Source: Dacryopinax spathularia (Eukaryota > Basidiomycota > Dacrymycetes > Dacrymycetales > Dacrymycetaceae). Taken from it: a stretch of DNA of 64,000 nucleotides. The notes below the pieces were generated by a model that saw only the letters and a program-made list of their open reading frames with translations, had not been told where the DNA came from and did no database searches. A program made the position numbers and the translations under genes. Every line of letters starts with the position of its first letter. Position 1 is the first letter of the stretch. This document shows positions 23,845 through 35,562 of this stretch, in pieces. The stretch spans positions 2,418,001 to 2,482,000 of the forward strand of contig JBBPFI010000001.1 of NCBI GenBank assembly GCA_037974965.1, read 5' to 3'.

Positions 23845-25485
23845 ATGCCAAAAAGGACACGTTCTGAAGGGGAGACGCGGGAAACTAAAGAAGCCATGCA
23901 GCAGCCAGCCCAAAGTTGGGGGAAGGAGAAAGAGCGCGCATACATTGCGAATATAGTCCCGGCAGCCGTGCAGAGCAATGGTCTGCAGGCATCTGGAATG
24001 TCAGCCCGACCTTCCAAGTACAGTCCAGTGGAGAACGAGTCTCAGGATTCCGATCATGAGGACGAGGTGTTCCTTAATGCGGAAGGGAAACGCAGGCGAC
24101 TGACCTCGGTTACGGACGCTGCTAATCGGCATAATGGCGATACTGGTGAATCGTCCCGACCTACACGCACACAGTTCCGAGATCATGGACCTCGCATTCA
24201 GAACTCGAATCGTTCTCCCTATCTCACTCGCTCGAGGACCGCTGCACTCGCTGCAGCTGCTAACAACGTAACTCGCGACGGAGTTCCGGAACTCGAGGAT
24301 GAAGATGGAGCTCGGAAGGACGCAGCCGTGTCTGAACTGGACAATGAAGAGGGAAATGACGCGCAAAGTGTATGCGCCGATATGGACGCGGACATCATTC
24401 CCCTTCCTCATGAGGTTGAACGTGATGTGGCGAGGAAGGAAATGGAAAGAGTCGACCATCAAGTGAGTGCGTGTGTTGCGAATTGCGTTTACGGCTCTAA
24501 CTTTTGTGTATCCAGGATATATGCGTCGATTTGTCATTGGTCGGCCGCTTGAACGCTCAGTCAATCACACTCGCCAATGATGAAACTATTGGAGAAGGCC
24601 TGTGTGGAGAGGTGAGTAGTTTTATGTCTCCTTCGTACAATGTTCACATACCGAGCTAGGATTACGCTGTTCCCACCTCGCCTCCGGCGCTAACTAGAAC
24701 CCCGTCTTCCAGTACAACACGAGAGCGCACCACGCAGCCGCAGGCCATACATGAAGAAACGCATTCCCCAACACCCGATGGGCCCTCTTCCCCTCCGGTA
24801 TGGCTTGTTCCTCTGGTCGAGCTTGCCATTCTGATGCTGCGGCCAGGTCTCGCGCGCTTCTCCATTTGCTGACTCCCAGCTATCACTAAAGCTTCACGAT
24901 CCCGGCTGCCGGCGCCCCACTCTGGAGGAGGGTCTAGCCATATGGACAGAGTATCTCAGCGCCCGCCTGCCCTTTGCTCTTCGCCTTGCCCGTGCCCTCG
25001 TGGAAGATGATGGACTCCGCTCCACAAGCGAGCGAAGCCTGATCTGCGCCATTTTCGAGCTTTATGAGGCTGCGAAGACGCCCAGTACGACCTTGATGCA
25101 GATCCGCCGCAGAGTCCAGCGCCTGCGCCAGTTTCTTCGCGACTTCGTAGACTGGCTTACCACCATCGCTTGTCAAGGTTCACTGGTCCAGATATCTCCA
25201 GCACTACGTGATGCTCTGCCTCACCGTATGGATGCACTGGCTGACGTAACGGCCTGGTTGGAGAGCATTCGCAAGTGTCCCCGGTTTGCTAGGCACTTCC
25301 CCTGCGCTCTCTGGGGCAATCAACGGTTCTCTCTCGGTCCGGCCCAACCCATTGTCCACTCCATTCTTACGCTCGCCCATATTGCGCAGCAGCCTACTAC
25401 AACACTTTATGAATTACGTCAAGGGGTGGATAGCCTTCATCAAGATCTCGAAGCGTTTGTGGACCAACAGCTATCTCTCCTGTAA
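23845..25485 (+). CDS. Island protein with duplicated helical repeat, function unknown
   Basis: ATG 23845 begins MPKRTRSEGETRETKE. The first exon runs to about 24462 and is hydrophilic and disordered (several Asp/Glu and Arg clusters). Introns with good GTGAGT/CAG or TAG signals near 24463-24514, 24612-24660 and 24798-24880 link to a last exon ending TAA 25483-25485. The C-terminal half is helical and contains an internal duplication of about 40 residues: IFELYEAAKTPSTTLMQIRR with QRLRQFLRDFVDWL, and LTLAHIAQQPTTTLYELRQG with DSLHQDLEAFVDQ. Both have the pattern P-x-T-T-L-x-x-(I/L)-R. I recognise no family. The gene carries an exact palindrome inside its first exon (24279). Confidence 0.55.
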
Positions 25486-25575
25486 CCGCTATTTGCCTTC
25501 TCGCTATCATACGCCCACCGTACTCTATGGCGATGTCTGGATGAGCATACGTCCAGATTCTCACTCATCTTTTCA

Positions 25576-26330
25576 TCATTCTTCTCGGCTGTCTGCTGTC
25601 GATCGAGGGCTAGCAATCTGCGCGACCGATCGACGTTCAAATACTATGGGGGAGACAGCTCGTGCTATGTACCAATAAAAAATAAAAAGACCCACCAGTG
25701 TGCCCAGTGCTCGGATGAACATAGCAAGGTTGAAGTTGTACCTGCCTTCTCCAGATGCTTGCACCATTTCCAGGAACGTGTTGAGCAGGACAGTCGCCGT
25801 AGGAGGGGTAGTCTGAGTTATGTCAAAACAAAGGAGAGGGCATAGACGTTATCCGGGGTAGCAAGTTGGGAGTGGATGCGAGAAGTGTTCCACCTAGGGT
25901 GACAGCGGGTTCGATCCTGTGCGGCACGTTAAGAAGAAAGTCTCACGTAGCCGGCATATGAGCGCACAGCTTAGTGAGAATGATATTTGATAGGACTTGC
26001 GTGGCAGTATCGGCGTGGGTTCGCCCTCCAGGATCCAGTAGCGGGGCCTCCTGCATCGGCTCGGACAGAAGTGACGAGCGCACTCCACGGCCTTTCTCGG
26101 CAGTCAGATCCCCCGAATCGAACGCAGTTGCTTGCGCTAGTTGAGCCACCAGTGCTGCGAGCACGCCCTTTGCCTTGCAGGGCAAGTACGCACCGGCTGA
26201 CGTTTCAGGCCACATGAGCCGCAAGGATAGCCCACTCCAGCGGGTTGAGGTGTACAGCATTGGCGAACTAAAAAAACACGAAAGACATCGCCTTCCTCAC
26301 CCTCGATTGCAACACGAAACCAACCTGCTT
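25576..26330 (-). CDS. Possible small membrane protein (unknown)
   Basis: A minus-strand frame from about 26260 down to 25943 encodes a helical, Ala/Leu-rich segment (VLAALVAQLAQATAF). A further exon near 25800-25680 encodes a hydrophobic helix (FIRALGTLVGLFIFYWYIAR). The 3' end is taken from the open frame and the 5' end is a guess. The combination of a helical region and a single C-terminal membrane segment resembles the arm gene at 17188-18879, but there is no sequence identity that I can see. The exon joins are not resolved. Confidence 0.3.
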
Positions 26331-26823
26331 AGGATGGTGTTCTGGTAAGCCTTCTAACCTCTTTCGACAGCATACGGAACGGAAGCGAGCCAGCAGGATG
26401 TAAGGCCTCACACTCTGGTGAGTGATCGAAGCAAGGCTAGGTCGATTTCGGGTCTATGCTGGTCGCAAGGAAACAGACGAGGCCGCACAAGTCCCACGCA
26501 GGCTACTATTGTCAGACTAACGTTTGAATGGCGGGCGGGGTGATGCGCCTAGGAGATCATTGGCGTGGGAAGGCCAGACGGAGCTCCGGTGGCTCCCATC
26601 GTCAGACCCACGAGGTGCCGTCGGCGGAAGTCAGCGAACCGGAGGTCCCGGTCAGATGTAGGGGGAAGGGGCGAGATAATCGGAGCTCCGCATTTCTCGT
26701 ATTTCCCCACACAGCCATGCGGAATGGAAGCATGCGGAGCTTGGAAGATTGCCCGACGCGGTTCTGTACCCTGGAAACCGGTGAGCTGGCGAGCTTTCTC
26801 CTGCCCTCGACGAAAGTCTGAAC

Positions 26824-27682
26824 ATGCCTACCGACCTGCTCGCACGGTGGAAGACGTTCGTCGACGTTATGGTGCAGAAACCACTGGTTTGGGATTCCGT
26901 TTCTAAGATGCAGGCTCGCAATTGGGAGGTACGTCTTGCCCCAGCATCTTATAAGATTCGCCCTCACAAGTCCTCCTCGGTCAGTACCTCGTGCGAGATG
27001 TGGCAAAGATATGTCCGGATGCGCTACTCCAAATACCGAACGAGTTGATCAGATTCTGTTCACCCGACGCACAAGCTTCCTTTCGGGCCGGGCTGGAGAG
27101 ACTTCAAGGAAAACCGCGGTCCATCTCACCATATAGGGTGGCTCCTCCCACCCCCCTCATTCGGGAGGACGACCTGCAGATGGTATGTACCTCGCTGGTG
27201 TTCGAGTACATTTATCCGGATCATCGCATGTGCAGGTTTTGTCAATTCTTGAGCAGGGCTGGCGGGACTTGAAGGAAGCCGATCTCCTTGTTCCTGCACT
27301 TGCGAGCCTTCAACAACGAGAGGAGCATGGTTCTACGCCGTCTCCCCATCCTCATACTATGAACAGCACAATGCCCACTCAACCAGGCAGCTCGATCGGT
27401 GATGATGAGCAGACTGATCTACACATGTCAGTTTGGCCAGATCCCTCAACTCCAAACTCCGCGGGCGTGAGGCAGACCTTCAACGTTGAAGCGGTCAAGG
27501 ATAGGCTAGTCGGTACGTGGCCTTTGCCGCTACTCTTATACCACTTCTTCACGTATGTAGGAATGACCGGCAAACTCGACGTGGCTAGGAAGGCCTTTGG
27601 TGACTTGAGGGTCTCCTATAGGTCCACGCTTTCATTCCTCGTGGACAAATGTGCTTCCGATCCGCTTCATCAGCACAGTTGA
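26824..27682 (+). CDS. Island protein of unknown function, four exons
   Basis: ATG 26824 opens MPTDLLARWKTFVDVMVQK. Introns with canonical GTACGT, GTATGT and GTACGT donors (near 26930, 27184 and 27514) and CAG/TAG acceptors link four exons into one frame ending TGA 27680-27682. Later blocks are YLVRDVAKICPDALLQIPNE, QMVLSILEQGWRDLKEADLL and VGMTGKLDVARKAFGDLRVS. The protein of roughly 230 residues is mostly helical with a Ser/Pro-rich middle. Two exact island palindromes (26579, 26681) lie in the ~250 bp before the ATG, in a promoter-like position. No known family is recognised, but the regular exon structure argues that it is a real gene. Confidence 0.5.
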
Positions 27683-28093
27683 ATGGTTCCAGTCCGAGAA
27701 GGTGTAGTGTACTACGTTCTGTGATTCCACATCGTGCTTGCTAGGAAGCGTGGGTGTAACTTGCGCTGGTGGCGCCATGTGACATAGAAGTGGGAAACGT
27801 GCTTTGCACTCAACATTTCAGCTTTGCTTGAGGAAGTTGGACGTTATGCCGTGGTTTCTAACCACGACCAGGGCCCACGGTCGCTCTTAAGAAGCTGACT
27901 GCCTTACTCCTGGTCACAGCGATGTAACGGAGCAATAGTTCGGTTGGGCAGATGCCGCCCGTTTCCGTGAACGTTCCCTGACTTGCAGGACTTCTGCATC
28001 GGCCCCTGCATCCCGTCGGACTTCCTCCCCCGGTTGCGCCATGCGGAAAACGGTATACCTAATTACGAAGTATCGAACCAATTGAGATAACCA

Positions 28094-30020
28094 TTACTTC
28101 TGTTCATCCTCGTCCACGCCACCATCCCTGAGGATCTTGTTCGCCTGTTGCCGAAATCTGGTGTATGGCTGTTGTGGGAGACGCTGATATTTAGCGCGGA
28201 GGGCCACTATGTCCGGATGGTCCGACCGGAAACCCCGCGTGCTATCCTTCCACGTATTGTAAGATTTGTGGAAACCATACTCCTTGGGGAAGGCCAGGGC
28301 AAACTTGGCTCGATCGCCACCGATGCGACGATAGGCCTCTGCTATCTCCCCAAAACTTCTCTTCCCGGGCCACTCCTGCTTCCGCCGGGCCTCACAAGGG
28401 CTCGAGGCAACGTCGGATGATGTTTTGCTACCGCTGCGAGCCGACGAGGATATGGGCGTATTCGAAGGGGGAGACGAAGGAGGGAGGCCCGAAAAGTCCG
28501 GCGGTGATCGCGGCGGGGTGGAATCAACGGTGAGATCCACGTCAACTCGTGGCCCTCGTGAGGCAGTTCTTCTCTCGGGCACATGGAAAGGCTGAGAATG
28601 CGAAGGTGGGCTTGCAGGAGGGTGTTCTCCTTGCAGGCACTTGCGGGCCCTCCTGGCGTCGCGGATGACCTTGGGCTCGACCTTGCGCAACTCTTCCTGT
28701 ACGTCCGCACGGGTTTCGGATACCGTTGAGAGACGGCAGATAATGGTCTCCCCGCGTGCAATGGTGCATAAGCCATCCCAGCCGTACACTGACCAAGAGG
28801 CAGTGGTGGGATCAAAGATAGACACGGCTTCCTCCCCTGGGCTGTCGGTGGCCTGGCGAATGTCCTTCTGGATATGCCCCGGCCATTCCGAAGGCCGAGT
28901 CGTAAGGATGCCGCTGGCAGTTGCTTTAGCTACCAGCCCACTGTAGGTCGCTCTGCCCGTCTACTCCGTCCTCAGCAGATGACTCAAGCGTGCAGAAATT
29001 ATGGGAGCACACCGGAGAAAAGACCAACAGGTCGAACCGCCTGGCTAGCTCATCTTCTCTTGACGCAGCACTGCTGACCGCCTCTCTCCTCGTTTCCTCC
29101 TGGCTGAGATACTGGGAGCGTAGAACACCGTAGGGCTTGTGGTTAAGAGGGCGTCCAATGCGATGGGAGTAATTGGAGTCTACCGTCGCTGGCCCCGTGC
29201 ATGACCCACCGGTGTGCGATGGGGGCGGAACTGAGGGCGAATAGAGTGTAGGTGTGCCTTGCATGGCCGTGTCGAGTGAGGTACCTTGGCTCAGCCCTTC
29301 CACTCCGCGATGGAAGTCGCAAGATTCTGGAGCCCGGAAGCGACGGCAGATCCTCGCGTCGGAGCAGCACGACTTGCACATCGACTTTAGACATGCCACA
29401 GCACCTCGTTTTCCGCAGGCCTGGCAAAGAAGAATCCGCTTGCCGTTCTTGATTACAAGTGTGGTGGTGCGGTCTACTCGCGCGGCTTGTTGGATGGGCG
29501 ATGGGGTCCAGTCCGTGCTGAGGCCGTCTAATGCTCTTTTCAGATCCTCCCGAACAGCCGGATCCCACGGATTGTTGTGCCACTGCCAAGACTCGTTCTT
29601 ATGCCTCCAGCACTGGGAGGTATAAGATACATGTCTCAGCATGTCGAGGAAAGTACGTACCACGGAGTAGATTCTCCCGTAGTTCTCGGCATCGCTTGTT
29701 TGCGCTCGAGCAAGGCTGACTCGCACGGAGCGCATGTAACCACAACCCGCTACTGAGCAAGTAGTTGGGCGAGGCACTGGTATACCGCACAGCTCGGCAA
29801 CCTTGAAAAGTGCCGCCTGGTCGGGCCTAGATCCTGGACGAGAATACATGGCGACCGCGAAGGCTGACAGGGGTAGTCCTGGAAGGCGCACCTGGCGATG
29901 TGGAATGGTGGGGGTGAAGAGTATTCGTAGAGTCCGTCCACGCAGGGTCCGGTTATATAGAAGTGCAAGCCCGAGTGATCGCGCTCCCTCGATAAACGCG
30001 GGCTCGGCCCCGCGGCTCAA
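28094..30020 (-). CDS. Cys-rich island protein, centre gene next to right arm (unknown)
   Basis: The frame is open from 30020, three bases from the inner edge of the right arm, but there the start codon would be TTG; the first in-frame ATG is near 29850 (MYSRPGSRPDQAALFKVAEL). The first exon includes CSVAGCGYMRSVR and a second cluster with CQACGKRGAVACLKSMCKSC followed by further Cys and a C-x2-H pair, which looks like a zinc-binding fold. A short intron near 28830-28930 leads to a second exon with WSVYGWDGLCTIARGET, a Ser/Pro-rich linker and a helical end (FGEIAEAYRRIGGDRAKFAL), stop about 28094. If the real start is upstream of 30020 it would fall in the repeat arm and the gene would have been cut by the arm boundary. 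I recognise no family. Confidence 0.5.
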
Positions 30021-31557
30021 TATTGTGCGGTGATGGCCGTCTCCAGAGCGACATGAGTTTTTTCCGACGAGCTTCAGAGGGACAGCCGAGGGTGCTTATT
30101 CCACACGTGTGGTAAGACCGAGTCAACCCCACTTTCGTAGGAGATCACGGTGTTTGGGTTGCTGCTCAAGCCACGAAGTAGGTTCCGTCTCCGTCTCCCG
30201 AACTTGGAAACGGAACTCCGTTCCGTTGAGAATGTGGCTTCATCATTCCGCTGTGACAAATGAAATCGCACACCACTTGTGTGTAATGTACGTCAGTCTC
30301 TGCTCGATTGTCACTGTGACACATCAGAGATTCTATCCCAAGGACCGGGTGTTCGTAGCACGAGCGCGCAGTCTTCCGGAGGGAAGCATCAGACATCAAT
30401 CAAACCAGCGGGGGCAAATCAGGGAGCGGGTCTCCGGCCGAATACGGAATTCCGTTCTCGTCTACCCTCAGACCGGAAGAGGGCAGACCGGAAGAGCGCG
30501 CGCGCAGTGATGTCCTCGTTGTAGACGTGACCTCGTCTTCTGCTGTAGGAGCTGACCACATTCCCTAACTTGGTTCCACAAGTCTGCCTCGTATTTTGTC
30601 AATGATCAGAACGAAAACATCAACGGGGTGGAGCTTCTTTGGACCGAGGGAGTGGGCCGATCGGAGGTCCGTTCCGGCTCGGAAGACCGAGGCCTTCACA
30701 GAAGACACACGAATAGCTGTTATTGATCGATTTCACGGATCCAGTACATAGGGTCCCGAACAGTGGGTGAGAAAGAACGGCTGCTGGTGATGGTGGTTGC
30801 ACAGAACATGTTCGCACACCGCGCCTGGTGAGATAGATGTAAGACATCACCCGTGCCGCAATTAGGTAGTCGCCGGCACATCTGCTCTGTCTGCCTTTTC
30901 CGCTTATTTCTGGGCTCCTCGGTTGGGGAACGGTCCTCCCATAGTAAGGAGAACCAACGCGGTCACCTCACCGAGAGGCAGAAGTTGCGAAGATGGGTGG
31001 AACTCCGTTTTCGCACAAGTGCGCCACTCACAGCCTCACCGGAACTCCTTCCTCACTGCCGAATATCGTCGCCAGGGCAGACGAATTTGATGCTCCGTAT
31101 CCATGCGTGGTAGTTACGTACGAGTTAGGCGTGTCCGATCGGCACATGATAGTGGTCACGCATGGATGCACGTATTGGGCGGCAACATATCTGCCTTCTG
31201 CACACCGGAAAGACGGTGCAAACGAGATGGGAGGAGTCAGGTATGCGCAGGAGATTATGTGAACGCTGCAGGTATGCTCCCCTAAGCAATTAATGCGGAT
31301 CAGGGGCTTGAAGGGGTCAGACACGCTAACGGATATGCGTCAGATCTTTCTCTACTCAGAACGGAGTTCCGTGTTGGACCTTTTCGCGGCCTGTCAAAAA
31401 CCGCCAAACGGAATACCCGGTCAGACTTAAGGCCGGGTGGGTGCACCATTGGAGCCGACAGGCTACACGCACAGATTCCCTACCCTTCACCAAGGCCGTA
31501 TTCGATTCAGAGCACGATGTCTATGGAGCACAATATCTGAATGAAAACACTTGCGGG

Positions 31558-33438
31558 CTATTCAAGTCCGGGCTGCGACAGCCGAATGAACGGATGCAGC
31601 AGAAGTTGTGCAGCGGAAGAGCGCAGAAGGGGATCCAGCTGTAAGGCGTCGCGCAGAAACGAGACGAAGAGGGAGTGTTCTTCACCCATCATTGACCGTG
31701 CGGAAGCCACCCTTGCTCCCAGATCTGCGGAACATTCCAATGCGTCGCGAAGAAGAGTACCTGTTTTCTGGGGTGTCAGCCGCGATCATCGAATGAGAAT
31801 TGACGGGAACGAACCGTGTGGATCGAAGTATTGAGAGCTCCGGGGGCATCGCGAGAGGAACTCAGGGTCGAACGGACCGAACATTGTGTTCATTAGGGAT
31901 AGATTGCGCTCAACCCAAGTATGCATGCCCTTGGCTTCCTGGACGAAAAGATGTTTCCCGGTGATTATTTCGTACGCCTGTGTCATGAGGAATGACGAGC
32001 TCAAGCGGATGCAATTGCACGTACCACGCAGCCCACGCTCCATATGTCCGCTCTGGAACCAAAGTTGCCTTCCAGCAAGACCTCTGGCGCTCGGTGTCTT
32101 GGCGTTTGGATTTGCCGAGAGTGGGGGTCATCGACCCAGGCAGCTAACAGAACGTTCAGGAAGAGAAGCGACCGAACGCCTGGTGCACGTACCTTGCCCG
32201 AAATCCGTGAGTACGATGTGAGGATTGTCTTTGTTATCGGGTTCAAACGGCTGGGAATTCAGTAAGTGTACCGTATGAGTCATGCCAGCACCGTTGGTTA
32301 GGTGTAGGGCTCCACGAGAACGGGGCGGTTGGCTTGCGAGAACCTGCTCCGGCGAGAAATCGGGGCGGAGCTGACACAGGATATTTGCAACCTTGATATC
32401 TAAGAACGTATATGTTTGAGATGCGCTTAAAGGAGGCATGCATGACTCTACTCACCGGCATGTACGACTCGACAAACCGAGTGCAAATAATCAAGAGCTT
32501 TCAGGAGCTGGGCGAGAATTCGGCAGCTCACGCCTATCGGTTGCGATGCTGTCCATGATGGATCCAGGTGCGTGCCCAGCAAAGGCAAGAGCATGCAGAG
32601 ATGCGTGCCGAACCAGTCTCGAATTTGGAAAGTGTCGATGATATGTGGAACATGCGCGTAGCCTGGATGTGCGGGATTCATTTCCCTTATCCTGGTCATG
32701 AACCGTGCTTCGCTTCGGAGCTCGGGGACTAAAGTCTGGCCCGCTTCTAGGATTTTCACCGCGTAATATCGTCGCTCGTCGGCCCTGTGATCGTCAGTTC
32801 ATGCGCTATCGAGAGAGAAGGTATGCCCACCACAGGTCTTGCACCATGTACACGGTCGAATACAAACCCCAGCCCAATTTACGCCACACCAGGAAGCGAT
32901 CGAGAAGACATTCTCCCCGACGAAGCGAGGCGAAAGCGAAACGTCCGATGTGCCGGGCTGCCAGGAGTTCTTCCACAGCGGCCTCGGGGTTCACCAGCGA
33001 CGCGTAACTCACTCCTGCGCACGGCGTCGAGGCCTCCTCGTCCTCGTCCTCTTCCTCTTCCTCGTCCTCGTCCTCTTCGTCCTCGTCCTCATCCTCTTCG
33101 TCCTCGTCCACTTCCACTTCCACTTCCATTTCCTCGTCCTCGTCCTCGTCCTGATTTTTGTCCCAGTGCTGGCGGACTCCTCTGAGTCCGCCATAATCAC
33201 TGTCCCCCTCATCCTCGTCCCGCTCACCCTCTATGCTGCCCTGCAGCTCCCACTCCTCATCCGACAGAGAGGCCGACGAGGCTGCCGGAGGTGGATATCG
33301 ACGAATGAGAGTATGGGGGGTGGGAAGGGCTGCCGTAACATGGTAGTGGGCACAGGACGACGCGCTCCGCCGCCTGTCGTTCTGGGGCCCCTTGTGGGCT
33401 TTCAGCCAAGGATCCCGCGCTTGCAATGCTCCCCTCAT
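31558..33438 (-). CDS. SRPK-like protein kinase, right-arm copy
   Basis: Mirror image of the gene at 19481-21361 (both ends map by 52919 minus position). All exon blocks I compared read identically, including the acidic run, VK lysine, H-A-D-I-K, DFG and APE. The two copies are transcribed towards each other across the 7.1-kb centre. Near identity implies either a very recent inverted duplication or continuing gene conversion. Confidence 0.85.
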
Positions 33439-33690
33439 AGCGGCGGTGACCGAATATGCTTTGGACTGCGGGAAATGGAGACGGCAATATGGGACTTATT
33501 GGCGACGTGGTCGGATTTGTATGATTGACTACCTACTGTATGATGACCCCCTGTCTGATGTGGATCACATGCCTGGTGGCTTCATACCCTCAGATAGGCA
33601 CTTCCGTTTTTGAACTCCGCTTCCGCTCTGTGAACCTTATTCGGGATGTCGGTGAACTCTGTACAGCTACATCGATGTCTCCCGCTTCCA

Positions 33691-35288
33691 ATGTGCTTTG
33701 CTCTCCACGAATGCATCGTGATAATTCGGTAGTACCTTCGAAGTTCGACCGTACGCCTAGCGAGCGGACATCCGGTTTGCCTCCGATCCTCGGAGTCAAA
33801 CCTGTGGTTCAGGGTCTTTGTGGCCGGAAGTCCGAAAATGGCACCTGGACCACGGCGTCACAAGAGCACGTTCATCTTTGCTCAGTGGCCAAATGGCGAT
33901 CCCGCTCAGAACGAAGTGGGAACATCTATGTGCGTATGCGCAAAAACGTTTGGACCAAGGGGACTGGGCGAAGGTATACGCAGGTCAAACCGCAGGAGTC
34001 CAAGTGAGTACAGGGCAAGTACCCGTGTGCGAGGATCACTCAGTATAGTAGGGCCTGGTATTGCAAGTATGTGAAACAGAGCCAACCCTCTTGGGAATGA
34101 TGCCAAGGGATGCGTATTCTGTACTCGACGAGGCTATCAAGAAGCGCGTATATGGATTGTTGGACAATCCGGTAACCGAGCCTTCTACTTCAGCGAGATC
34201 AGTAGAATTACCGCGAGGGGCGCGAAGCTCGGAAGGTCTGCCGCCGAATCGGACCAGCTCCATCCTGAAGAGAAAGCGATCGAACCCACCGAGTCCAAGC
34301 CACCAACATAAACATGCTCGCTTCATAGAGGAGCAGGAGAGCTGCCCGTCACTCGGTGTGAGTGAACGCAGATCGTCCTCGTCGCAGCAGACAGGTAATG
34401 ACTTGCAGAGCCCTGAACGATCTCATTCACCTGACGGCGCAACGACGTGCGCGTCTCCCAGAGGGAAGCGTGTACATAAATCTGGAGGCGTCGAAGCAAG
34501 CAGCAAATATTCGATCACTGATGCACTGAGTCCGGAAGACGCGCTGAAATATGGAAAGGATATGACAGTACGTCCCATTCCAATGTCTTCCCTGAATGAA
34601 CCCACGAAGTCCAATCACTATGTCTTCCTAGTGTGATGCATGCTGGGAGGCAGCGTACGTCGAAGGTAACCGAATCGTCTGCTCATGCGATGGACCGCAG
34701 CGTTTGGGGGGAAGATACACGGGTCGATGGGCTTGTTCAGGTTGCAGCCCGAGACGGAATTGTTCCTTCTTTGAGCGTGAGGACATCTTGCTCGCGGGTA
34801 GATGCCCATTCTAACGACGCCTTGCCAGGATTCGGTAAGACGGATGAGCTGCCTCCGGCCACTTCCCTACCCCGAGAGAGACGTGTCGTAGAAGGGAAGC
34901 GACGGGAAACCATTGAGGTCAGCACACCCACCCCACATCTAGCTGGGGATGAGCAGAGCACCTCGCACTTGCAGTCAATCAGCGAGCAACGCCCGCATTG
35001 GAGCGCAGGCCTTCCACCCTATCCACGGGAATTCCTACTCGTGCTCCGGGAGATGGGTCAGAATATAGCGGAGGACATGGACTCCTACGGTGGGAGATCC
35101 CCATCCCGGCGGAGTCTTTGCTGATTTCCCTCATAGCTGCTACCATAGCTTTCGCGGGAGCGTGGTTGTCATTGTATCAGGAAAACGCTTCCCTTCATGT
35201 GAGGTTGGAGGAGTATACGAGAAAACAAGCCCGCCTGACCAAGATTTTCGACTGGATCCTAGAGGAGCGGCAGAAGTTAGAGCCATGA
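33691..35288 (+). pseudogene. Membrane-anchored protein gene, right-arm copy lacking its 5' part
   Basis: This copy matches 17188-18785 and retains the disordered region, the hydrophobic helix and the coiled-coil-like tail (stop 35286-35288). The 443 bp that precede it in the left arm, including coding-looking sequence, are missing. Upstream it is now joined to sequence that in the left arm lies beyond the block, giving a chimeric frame from 33525. It may be a decayed copy or start at an internal ATG. One substitution (34913) changes Asn to Ile relative to the left copy. Confidence 0.5.
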
Positions 35289-35562
35289 CGTGTTCCTATG
35301 CATGTCCCTTATGTCCCTTCTTAATGCATTTGTGGCGTTGGGAGAACCCAGGCCGTCGCATCCCTCTTCTCTGCCGGGCGAGAGCGTCTGTAAGAACCAT
35401 CAACAGCTATACAGCCGAAAAGTGGCTATGCGCCCGTAGCACCGATAAGTCCCTTTTACATAGGGTCTCGGCGCTGAGTGTACATTCCTGCCCTCCATAT
35501 ATAAGCCTTACCAAGCGTCGTGGCGGCATCATCTCGTGCCAGCTTACCGACTTCGAGACGAG

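Larger units (their letters stand above)
30023..35366 (-). repeat. Right arm of the near-perfect inverted repeat
   Basis: Reverse complement of 17111-22896, lacking the 443-bp block at the junction 33690/33691. The outer boundary at 35366 is where sequence identity stops, but weaker similarity goes on for ~30 bp (right CTGCCGGGCGAGAGCGTCTG, left reverse complement CTGCCAGGCGAGAGCATCTG), so the repeat edge lies inside older related sequence. Confidence 0.97.

Noticed and set aside
25885-25935. GGGTTCGATCC resembling a tRNA T loop on the plus strand
   Set aside because: The flanking bases do not form a T stem, and no A box or anticodon arm precedes it.
26060-26160. tRNA-like sequence on the minus strand (TGGCTCAAC and GTTCGATTC boxes)
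   Set aside because: The A- and B-box-like strings are too close together and neither the T arm nor the acceptor stem pairs.
17111-35366. Inverted repeat as the two LTRs or terminal repeats of a virus-like element
   Set aside because: The arms carry spliced cellular-type genes, are inverted rather than direct, and no capsid, polymerase or integrase gene lies between them.
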